Below are positions 57,231 through 64,000 of a stretch of 64,000 bases of DNA, in pieces. The notes beneath the pieces are model-generated. The model saw only the letters and a program-made list of their open reading frames with translations, had not been told where the DNA came from and did no database searches. The translations under genes were made by a program, and so were the position numbers. How positions within the stretch are numbered: the first letter of the stretch is position 1; each line of letters begins with the position of its first letter. Source of the stretch: Bdellovibrionaceae bacterium UBA2339 (GTDB lineage: Bacteria; Bdellovibrionota; Bdellovibrionia; Bdellovibrionales; JAMPXM01); the NCBI GenBank assembly GCA_002344785.1, contig DDUL01000060.1, forward strand, positions 35,524-99,523, given 5' to 3'.

Positions 57231-57949
57231 GCTTGAGCGGCCTCACGCCCCAGGCTTCTGTCCGTACGGCCAAGCGCGTGCGTCGGCTTGCCGTTGGTTT
57301 CGCGGCTCTGCCGATGCTGCTGAGCATGGTGTCTTGCGGAACACTGGGTGCTGGCGCAGGTGGAAGCGCAAGTGCGGATCGACAGGCGACGTCCCTTCAA
57401 GCTGCCCATTTATCACCCCAGCAAGTGCGAGAGCGCGCCGAGGCGCTTCGCGAATTGGCGCTTCGCCAGGGCGAGAAGTTTTCTCCGCGCTGGGAACCTT
57501 CGCAGCGCGACTGCGCGGGCTTTGTGCGCTTTGTGTATCGCGAGACCGTCATGCCGCGCACTCAAGCGTGGAAAGATTGGCGCGGCCAACGCGTCGACTT
57601 CGCGACGGCCGAACAGCTGATTGCGCACAACTTTCGATTTTTGCGCGCGCGTCTGCCGCAGTCGATGGATCGCAGTGAACTGCGAAGCGGCGACTTGCTT
57701 GTGTATCACCGCGACGGCGTTCCGCATGAAGATGCTTGGCATTTGAAGCTGCTCCTTGAACCTCCTGGCGGAAACTCGCGAGAGTGGATGGTGGCGTACC
57801 ACAGTGGTGATCCGGAGCTTGAGCGCGTGCGCGTGGCCAAGCTCAGCGATCTTCAGCAAGTGGCCGCGGGCGAATGGCGACCGCAATTTGAGAACGAAGA
57901 ATTTTTGAATCCGAGCTTTAAGGGTGTTTACCGCTGGAAGGGTTGGTGA
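57227..57949 (+). CDS. yfaT: YfaT-like DUF1175 protein
   Basis: A 240-residue exported protein from the GTG at 57227, which overlaps the yfaP stop (GTGA). The N-terminus ends in a possible lipobox (LLSMVSC). The DUF1175 core is clear: SQRDCAGFVRFVYRE with the Asp-Cys pair, FLRARLPQ, LRSGDLLVYH, WHLKLLLEPP and VAYHSGD, resembling the fold of NlpC/P60-type cysteine peptidases (Cys...His) but with unknown activity. It lies between yfaP and yfaA in the operon, which fits the alpha-2-macroglobulin cluster. Confidence 0.85.
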   Translation: MSLSGLTPQASVRTAKRVRRLAVGFAALPMLLSMVSCGTLGAGAGGSASADRQATSLQAAHLSPQQVRERAEALRELALRQGEKFSPRWEPSQRDCAGFVRFVYRETVMPRTQAWKDWRGQRVDFATAEQLIAHNFRFLRARLPQSMDRSELRSGDLLVYHRDGVPHEDAWHLKLLLEPPGGNSREWMVAYHSGDPELERVRVAKLSDLQQVAAGEWRPQFENEEFLNPSFKGVYRWKGW

Positions 57950-57953
57950 CCTA

Positions 57954-59525
57954 ATGTCGTTTCGACCAAACTTTGGGCTGATGTCTGCGCCGCCACGAAG
58001 ATCTCATCTGAGACGCGATCGCTGGCGTTCAACTTTAGCAGGAGCGCTGTGTTTGATGTTGTGGGGCGCTCACGGTTTAGCATGGGCCGCAGCCGAATCA
58101 TCGACGGAATCGAGCGAGGCCGCGGAGTCTGCCGAGCTACCCAAAGCGGAAGAGACAAGACTTTCCAAGCTATGGGAAGAGAGTCGGCATGTTCCGGAAC
58201 TGACGATTCGCTTGAAAGAAACCAAGCAGCTGCAAAGTTTCATGAAGCAAAACTCTTGGTTCAAGCAGCTCGAGGGCACAGAGCTTTGGTATGGATGGAG
58301 CGATCGTTTGGGACCTGCGCTCACCGCACTTTCTGGTCCAAGTACAGAGTCGGCTTGGAAAGGGCGCTTGGTCGATCACCTGATGACTCAGGTCTTGGGT
58401 TCGCGGCCGTTGTCGATTCATGTTTTGCGCGCTTCGCGACTGGCCTCGCCCTTTGCATTGAGCACATCGGGGCTCAGTGCGACCGAGGCCAAAGCTCTGC
58501 AAGCCGTCGTCGGCGTGCTTCGCAGCGCGGATGATGTCGAAGTGAACTTTCGTGAGCGCAGCGGCAAGGTGACGCCGATCAAGTTACAAGGACAAAAGTA
58601 CGCGATTGCACAAAAGGATGCGTGTTGGTCGGTGAGTCGTTCGCCTGAAGCGGCGTGGATGGCCGTGGAGCAATGTGCTCAGCTCGCGGTGCAGGCGCCG
58701 TTGCAGAGTGATGCGGAAATTTTGCTGAATCTCGCCAGTGCCTTCCCAGCCTTCAACGGTTTGCAAAGTCGCTTCGTCGGAACTGAGCCGCAAGTGACAT
58801 GGTCGCTGAAGTTCAACACCAAGGACGCCAGCTGGCAGATCAAATCCGCACAGCTCAAGTTGGATCGCGAACGACAGATTCTCGGTCGATCCGCCATGCC
58901 GCTCGCGCAATTGCAGATGTTGCCGACGCAGTCGACGATCTTGACCGCGACTTTGCACTTGCCTCCGCCGGCTTCATTTGAAAAAGCCGCACTGGCGACT
59001 TGGATGCAGACGCCTCCTGAAAAATCGCGAAGTGCAAAGACACATCTCACGGCCACCTTGGCCTACATCCTCCCGCAAGCCGACGCCAAAGAGGGACCCA
59101 TGCCTGTGCTCTTGCTCAATTGGCCGGGGCGAGACGTCGCTCAGGCCGCGAAGCAGCTCTCCAGCGGCGTGTATGCGCAAGGGCGAGTGTTTGTGCGATC
59201 CGTATGTGGACAGATTGCGATGAGTCCGCAAGCGGCAGCCTTCGTCGCACTTGAGGCCGCGTGCGCGAAGAAGAACGCGAGCTTCGCGCAGCTGCCGCAA
59301 GCGAAAGTCAAAGCCTTGAGTGCGGCTTCGCATGCGGTGGCCTATGCGGCGCCGGGGCGCTATGCGGCCTGGTTGGTGGAGCGAGGTTGGCGGCAAACGA
59401 ATGCTAAGAAGGATGTGCCCGCCGAGCTTCGTAAAAGTCAGACGATCCTCGAGCGAATTCCGGCGCAGTTTTTTGTGGGTCAAGTTGAGAAGTCCGAGCG
59501 CTTGAACTTTGGAAGTGTGGAGTGA
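57954..59525 (+). CDS. yfaA: YfaA-like DUF2138 protein
   Basis: A 523-residue exported protein. The ATG at 57954 begins a long basic N-region and hydrophobic signal (TLAGALCLMLWGAHGLAWA). The body matches the DUF2138 family by overall pattern: SLWEES-like LSKLWEESRHVPELTI, LWYGWSDRLGPALTALS, then RPLSIHVLR, CWSVSRSPEAAW, PLAQLQMLP and MPVLLLNWPG. Members are periplasmic and found next to yfaS. Role unknown; it is probably a structural partner of the macroglobulin. It starts 4 bases after yfaT and ends 2 bases before yfaS. Confidence 0.78.
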   Translation: MSFRPNFGLMSAPPRRSHLRRDRWRSTLAGALCLMLWGAHGLAWAAAESSTESSEAAESAELPKAEETRLSKLWEESRHVPELTIRLKETKQLQSFMKQNSWFKQLEGTELWYGWSDRLGPALTALSGPSTESAWKGRLVDHLMTQVLGSRPLSIHVLRASRLASPFALSTSGLSATEAKALQAVVGVLRSADDVEVNFRERSGKVTPIKLQGQKYAIAQKDACWSVSRSPEAAWMAVEQCAQLAVQAPLQSDAEILLNLASAFPAFNGLQSRFVGTEPQVTWSLKFNTKDASWQIKSAQLKLDRERQILGRSAMPLAQLQMLPTQSTILTATLHLPPPASFEKAALATWMQTPPEKSRSAKTHLTATLAYILPQADAKEGPMPVLLLNWPGRDVAQAAKQLSSGVYAQGRVFVRSVCGQIAMSPQAAAFVALEAACAKKNASFAQLPQAKVKALSAASHAVAYAAPGRYAAWLVERGWRQTNAKKDVPAELRKSQTILERIPAQFFVGQVEKSERLNFGSVE

Positions 59526-59527
59526 TT

Positions 59528-62500
59528 ATGCGACGAATTCGGGAAACACTCGGCCAAAATACATTTGGACCGAAAACATTTGGGCCGCAAGCATCCGGAC
59601 AAAACTCTTCGCCGCTTCGCCAAAGGTTTTGGGCGCGCGCGACGATCATCTTGGCGGCATTCGTGCTCAGCGCCTTGTTTGCCACGACATGGGCTTGGGG
59701 CAAGAGCTTCTTTCTTACGGTGCGCCGAGATTTCGGACCGCAAGAAAAGCCTCAGATCGAAGTCGCCTTTCGCTTTGAAGAGAGTTTCAAACTCAGGGTT
59801 TTGGCGCCGAAAGATTTGAAGGCCTTCGTCGCTCAGCAAATTGATCTGCGTCGATCGTGGAAAGAGCCGCGATTGGGATTCAATCCCATGCACTTTTTGC
59901 GACACGGATTGAATTCGACAAATCTTGAGAGCGATTGGTTGCGGCGAGGAGCTGATCAAGAATTTCGACGCGAGCTGATTCCTCAGGCAGCAGGTGGGCA
60001 AAATCGTGAGCGAATGGCGACTTTGCCAGTCGGGCCCGAAAAGCTGATCTTGGCTCCCGATGATTTCCGACTCGTTCGCGAGACTTCTTTTGAGCCGGAG
60101 AGTCTGGATAAGGGCAAAGTCTTCGATGTGCCCGGCTTCAATTGGTGGGAAGACTATTCGGGATATCGAATTCGCGATATCGAGCTTGAGCCCTTGCCCG
60201 TCGGATTCTACGTGGTGCAAGCCGTGCAAGGCGGACAGATCGAGGGTCAAGTCGTGCTGGTCGTGAACGACTTGGTGGCGCAACTTCAGCAATCCAGCGG
60301 CAAAGGCCTTGTGCGCGCCGTGGATCGCGCGGGACGACCCGTGGCGGACGCCAAAGTGCAGATGCGTAAGCTTGATGGTTCATGGCGAGCCGAAGCTGTC
60401 ACCGACGCTCACGGCGAAGCGCAAATTGAGAATTTGCAAGACCCTGAGTTGATCACTTTGGTTTCAACCGACAAGCACGGCACTGCTGTGATTGATTCTG
60501 AATTTTTCCCGACTGCGGTGATCGGCGCGGATGTTTACATGTACACGGATCGACCGATGCTCAAGCGAGGTGAGCGGGTGAATTTCCGCGGCGTGCTTCG
60601 CGACAAGGTCAAAGGCGAGTACGAAAAGCACGGCGTGGGCCAAAGCGTGGCCGTGCGGGTGATCAATGCCGCCGATCAGACGCCGGTGACCTCGGGCGAA
60701 TTCAAAGTCGGCGAGTACGGCACTTTCTCTGGTCACCTCATCTTGGATACGACGCAAGAGGGGCTGTTTGTGCTGGAGGCCGAGGTCTTACGTTCACGGC
60801 ACCGAGCTGAGTTCCGCGTGAAAGACTATGTGAAGCCACTCAACTTCCTCACCCTCACCAGCGATCAAAAAGCGCTGCGCGCCGGAGAAAAACTCACCGC
60901 GCGTGCAAAGGTTCAACGTTATGCGGGCGGCACGCCCACGGGAGTGAAAGGTCAGGCGAAGCTTTATCGCCAGCGACTTTCCAGTCCGCAATTTGTCGAA
61001 GATGCGGGGCTTGGTGAAACAGGTAGTGTGGTCACGTATGGTGGCGAGCGGCCTCAGGCGGCCAATGAGCCCAATGTGCCGCTGCTGGTGGCGGAAACGC
61101 CGGAAATGGAATTCGACGACAATGGAGAGCTAAGCATTGCGATCGACGTTCCCAAGGAGTTGCAGGGCCCAAAGAACTTTGACTATAGCTTTTCACTTCG
61201 CGTGATGTCGGTGGATGCCGATGGCAACTACGCCTCATCCAGCAAAAACTTTCTCGACGTGCAAAGTGATGTGCGCGTGCAAGCGCGATTCACTCGACCT
61301 GTCATCGAGGCCTCGCAAAAAGCGCGTCTGAGTCTTCGCTGTTTGGATCCGGGCCAAGATCCCTATCCTCAAGCTCGCGGCGAAATTCAACTGCGCTTGG
61401 CAAAGCCTTCGGGAGGCTTCGCGGACTTGAAGACCGAGAAGTTCACCTGCGACAACAACGGTCGCGCCGTGGTGGATATTGAGCTTCGTGAAAACGGCGA
61501 GTTGATCGCGCAGATCACAGCCAAAGATGCGAAAGGTCGAAGCTCCACGCCCGTGACGGTGGAGACGATCTCGGCCGTCAAGGGAACTGAAGGCGGTGTC
61601 GCGCGCGTGAGTGAGCCGCGCATCGTAACGAACTCAAGCAATGTGCAAGTGGGCGAGAAAGCAAAGTTCTTGCTGTTGCTGCCGCAAGGCTGGGGCGAAA
61701 AGGGCGGTAACGAAGGTCGCCTGCATATGACGATCGCAGGTCAGGCCATTTATCGAACCAGCGTGCACCGCGTGGCAGGGAATGCGGTGTGGCTGGAGGC
61801 GCTGGCTGAAAAAACATTTGGCACGGCGATGACGGCCTCAATCTCTTGGGCGGATCCTCGTGCGGGTTGGGTTGAACGTCGAGCCACGTTTCGCATCATC
61901 GATGTCTCTCGCTTGCTCAAAGTAGAAGTGAAGACGGCGGCGGGCGTCGCCATGCCCGGCGGCTCAACACAAGTGGACTTGCGCGTCTTGGATCATGCGG
62001 GCCAGCCCGTGCAAGCTGAGGTCAGCCTCGCGGTGATTGATCGGGCCGTCCTCGATTTGCAACCCGAGATTCGTCCGCGCGTTCTGGATTTCTTCTATCC
62101 ACTGGATCGCTTGAATCTGTCCTCGTTTTTGTCGAGCGAATTTCAGGGCTATGGCTATGGTGAGCGGATGGCGCGTTTGTGGAAGGCGAATCATTGGTTC
62201 GCTTCGCTGAAAAATCCGCGCGGCGATTTGTTGAAGGAAGAAGACACCGCGTATTGGAATGGTCAGCTGAGAACAGATGCGCAAGGTCGAGCCAAAGCTC
62301 AGTTCAAACTTCCCGGCAATCAAACGATCTGGAAAGTCATCGCGATCGCGGTCGATTCCAGTGCGCGAATGGGCGAGTCCAGCGCTGAATTCAAAGCCAA
62401 TATGCCGGTTCAGTACATCAGTGGATTTCCAAGCTATGTTCGCCAGGGCGATCAGTTCAAGGTCAACGCCAGCGTCGCGGCGAAATCTGACGCGAGCACA

Positions 62501-64000
62501 GCGGACAAGTACGACGTTCAGTATCGCCTGTTGGCGCCCGAGGGTCTAAGCCTCAAGCCGTCGCTCGAAGTGAAAGGCGAGGTGAAGCGTGGTGCGGAAC
62601 TTCGCGCATCCTCGCAAGTGAGTGTCGCGGCCGATCGCGCTTTGGGAACGGCGAAGCTCCTGACGGACTTCAAACTCGGTTCGCATCAGCTGAATTTTGA
62701 ATCCAGCGTTCGCGTGCTGCATTCAGGCGCCTTGATCGCTCACGATCTGGATTTGGATGAGCAAGGTCGAGGCGCACTCAAGGGCGTTCACGAGCGCTCG
62801 AAGATCGCCAGTCTCAAAGTGGTGATGGGTGGAGGCATGCTGGCGACTCTGGAGCCATCGCTGGCGGCCTTGAGCCAATATCCCTATGGATGTTTGGAAC
62901 AAACGCTGAGTTCGACGATTCCGAACTTTGCGGCCGCTGGTGCCTATGAGCTGATGGCGAGCAAATCGGCGCGTGGCGATTCGCTTTTGAAGAAGCGCAT
63001 GGAAGCCTTGGCCAACGGCGAAGCGGGTCTGAAACGACTGGCCACTTATCGCAACAACGAAGGTGCATTGGCGTGGTGGCCCGCAGGTCCAGGTGACGTG
63101 AATATGTCGCTCTTGGCGAGTTTGGTCGTGGCCTCGTCCGACTTGGCTTCACTCAATGAGCTGAGCAACACCTATCACTGGCTCACGCGGCAAAGCTTGC
63201 CCGAGGCCAGCGGCCAAGGCTTAGCGCTCAGCTATGTCAAAGGCATGATGGTGGCACGCAATCTTGTGTACGCCTATGGCTCCGACGTCACGGCGACATT
63301 GAAGCTGCAAGCGGAGTACGCGCTCAAAAGTGAGTCGGCCTTGGATCGTGCGCTCGTCATCATGGCGATGAAGCGCATGGGGCGCGATCAAAAAGAGTTG
63401 CCGGCGATTCGCGCCAAGCTTATCGAGGCGTTGAAAAAAGATTTGAATCGTGAGCTGAGCGGTTCGCCTTCACAAGGCCGCACGCAAGCCTCGCTTCAGC
63501 CCAGTGGCTGGACGGCTTTCCCGGGAAATGAAGCCATCACGCTGGCGTGGATTGGTCGAGCGCTCAACGATGCAGACGCCCTGCCAGTTGATGGCGCAGG
63601 TGCGCAGCAACTCAAGCGTCGACTCATGCAGCTCTTCGTTGGCGACGGTTTCGGCTCGACCTTCTCGACGAGCATGACGCTCTTGCATTCGATGTGGCTG
63701 ATTCGCGGCGAGACCGAAGCCGCAGCACGCTTGGCGAGCCAGCCGATGGCTCAGCCGCAGCTGATGATCGACGGACAACTTGTACCGACTCGCGACACGA
63801 TGGCGCGTGCGCATGCGGGCGGTCTGGTGCTGGAGGTGCTGAACGACTCCGCGGCGCTTCGCCGTGTGAAATCGACATCGAAGTTTGAAGTCAAAGGCGG
63901 GCGCGCCAGCGACAGCCTTCGTGTCGTGCGCAGCGAATGGGTGGTGCCGAGCGAAGTGGTCGCTCAAGATGGGCGCGGCGGCTTTCAAATCCAACGTCGA
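59528..64000 (+). CDS. yfaS: Alpha-2-macroglobulin homologue YfaS/MagD with thioester motif (partial, 3' end outside)
   Basis: 1491 codons remain open to the window edge. The N-terminus has three FG-rich pentapeptides (QNTFG, PKTFG, PQASG), then a membrane anchor (TIILAAFVLSALFA, about 37-58). MG domains follow (VPGFNWWEDYSGY, VYMYTDRPMLKRGERVNFRG), the central A2M segment YWNGQLRTDAQGRAKAQFKLPGNQ, and a terpenoid-like domain with the CLEQ thioester (Cys about 1122, in YGCLEQTLSS). Bacterial A2M proteins trap proteases in the periplasm. Neighbours and length say YfaS/MagD, a branch reported to lack the thioester in some species, yet it is kept here. The C-terminal receptor-like part is cut off. 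Confidence 0.92.
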   Translation, partial: MRRIRETLGQNTFGPKTFGPQASGQNSSPLRQRFWARATIILAAFVLSALFATTWAWGKSFFLTVRRDFGPQEKPQIEVAFRFEESFKLRVLAPKDLKAFVAQQIDLRRSWKEPRLGFNPMHFLRHGLNSTNLESDWLRRGADQEFRRELIPQAAGGQNRERMATLPVGPEKLILAPDDFRLVRETSFEPESLDKGKVFDVPGFNWWEDYSGYRIRDIELEPLPVGFYVVQAVQGGQIEGQVVLVVNDLVAQLQQSSGKGLVRAVDRAGRPVADAKVQMRKLDGSWRAEAVTDAHGEAQIENLQDPELITLVSTDKHGTAVIDSEFFPTAVIGADVYMYTDRPMLKRGERVNFRGVLRDKVKGEYEKHGVGQSVAVRVINAADQTPVTSGEFKVGEYGTFSGHLILDTTQEGLFVLEAEVLRSRHRAEFRVKDYVKPLNFLTLTSDQKALRAGEKLTARAKVQRYAGGTPTGVKGQAKLYRQRLSSPQFVEDAGLGETGSVVTYGGERPQAANEPNVPLLVAETPEMEFDDNGELSIAIDVPKELQGPKNFDYSFSLRVMSVDADGNYASSSKNFLDVQSDVRVQARFTRPVIEASQKARLSLRCLDPGQDPYPQARGEIQLRLAKPSGGFADLKTEKFTCDNNGRAVVDIELRENGELIAQITAKDAKGRSSTPVTVETISAVKGTEGGVARVSEPRIVTNSSNVQVGEKAKFLLLLPQGWGEKGGNEGRLHMTIAGQAIYRTSVHRVAGNAVWLEALAEKTFGTAMTASISWADPRAGWVERRATFRIIDVSRLLKVEVKTAAGVAMPGGSTQVDLRVLDHAGQPVQAEVSLAVIDRAVLDLQPEIRPRVLDFFYPLDRLNLSSFLSSEFQGYGYGERMARLWKANHWFASLKNPRGDLLKEEDTAYWNGQLRTDAQGRAKAQFKLPGNQTIWKVIAIAVDSSARMGESSAEFKANMPVQYISGFPSYVRQGDQFKVNASVAAKSDASTADKYDVQYRLLAPEGLSLKPSLEVKGEVKRGAELRASSQVSVAADRALGTAKLLTDFKLGSHQLNFESSVRVLHSGALIAHDLDLDEQGRGALKGVHERSKIASLKVVMGGGMLATLEPSLAALSQYPYGCLEQTLSSTIPNFAAAGAYELMASKSARGDSLLKKRMEALANGEAGLKRLATYRNNEGALAWWPAGPGDVNMSLLASLVVASSDLASLNELSNTYHWLTRQSLPEASGQGLALSYVKGMMVARNLVYAYGSDVTATLKLQAEYALKSESALDRALVIMAMKRMGRDQKELPAIRAKLIEALKKDLNRELSGSPSQGRTQASLQPSGWTAFPGNEAITLAWIGRALNDADALPVDGAGAQQLKRRLMQLFVGDGFGSTFSTSMTLLHSMWLIRGETEAAARLASQPMAQPQLMIDGQLVPTRDTMARAHAGGLVLEVLNDSAALRRVKSTSKFEVKGGRASDSLRVVRSEWVVPSEVVAQDGRGGFQIQRR
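59555..59599 (+). repeat. 15-bp tandem repeat, three copies, in frame
   Basis: Units at 59555, 59570 and 59585 around a CATTTGG core, encoding QNTFG, PKTFG and PQASG near the start of yfaS, before the membrane anchor. Confidence 0.85.

Overview
This is one gene-dense window of a bacterial chromosome, roughly 58-60 % G+C by eye. Intergenic gaps are short and about 60 protein genes are supportable. There is one tRNA gene, tRNA-Arg(UCU). I see no rRNA, CRISPR array, integrase, transposase or phage structural gene. Gram-negative traits are an LptF/LptG permease, many lipoproteins with lipoboxes, outer-membrane barrel-like proteins and a periplasmic alpha-2-macroglobulin cluster. An EF-G of the mitochondrial EFG1-like kind, a mitochondrial-type aconitase, REC proteins with long disordered tails, a sigma-54 activator and a large secretome of unknown lipoproteins point to Bdellovibrionota or Myxococcota (the former deltaproteobacteria). 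That assignment is an inference from gene content; no rRNA is present to test it.

Layout. 1-7.5 kb: end of a membrane protein, a divergent MetF-like gene, cutA-dcd (minus strand), a small secreted protein with an in-frame repeat, fusA (minus), then recQ-aat-slyD with overlapping ends. 7.6-10 kb: thiL and pdxH diverge, followed by a HIT hydrolase. 10-15 kb: a large unknown membrane protein and several small secreted or Cys-rich proteins, then tRNA-Arg. 15-21 kb: a von Willebrand A lipoprotein with a long Pro-Thr linker, a metallo-beta-lactamase-fold hydrolase, and a translationally coupled sigma-54 regulator-cdsA-plsC operon. 21-27 kb: serA facing a D-2-hydroxyacid (possibly D-2-hydroxyglutarate) dehydrogenase, a histidine-kinase DHp-only protein, and a REC-PilZ / REC / hybrid-less kinase / Hpt cluster. 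27-30 kb: DUF2892 protein, nitronate monooxygenase, bolA-grxD, HNH endonuclease, FKBP isomerase.

30.6-33.8 kb holds the most unusual pair: complete, adjacent genes for both subunits of DNA topoisomerase VI (GHKL/transducer B subunit, then Spo11-like A subunit), an enzyme typical of archaea and plants. All catalytic motifs I could check are present, and the B subunit carries an acidic then Lys/Ala-rich tail. 34-39 kb: a zincin lipoprotein coupled to a membrane-anchored partner, then aconitase. 39-46.7 kb: a long minus-strand run (REC protein-nadC-birA-lipoprotein-thioredoxin-GyrI-like-secreted GNAT-like protein). 46.7-50.7 kb: lptG, a small membrane protein, def, fmt, rpe. 50.8-64 kb, all plus strand: hutH coupled to a CHASE2 adenylate cyclase, an SH3 protein and an M48-like lipoprotein whose zinc motif is degenerate; then a tight yfaP-yfaT-yfaA-yfaS (mag) operon whose alpha-2-macroglobulin keeps a CxEQ thioester motif and runs off the window end.

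A theme across the window is short in-frame tandem repetition (12-15 bp units) inside or just before genes for envelope proteins and topoisomerase VI. Several of these arrays share an AATTTGGCC-like core.
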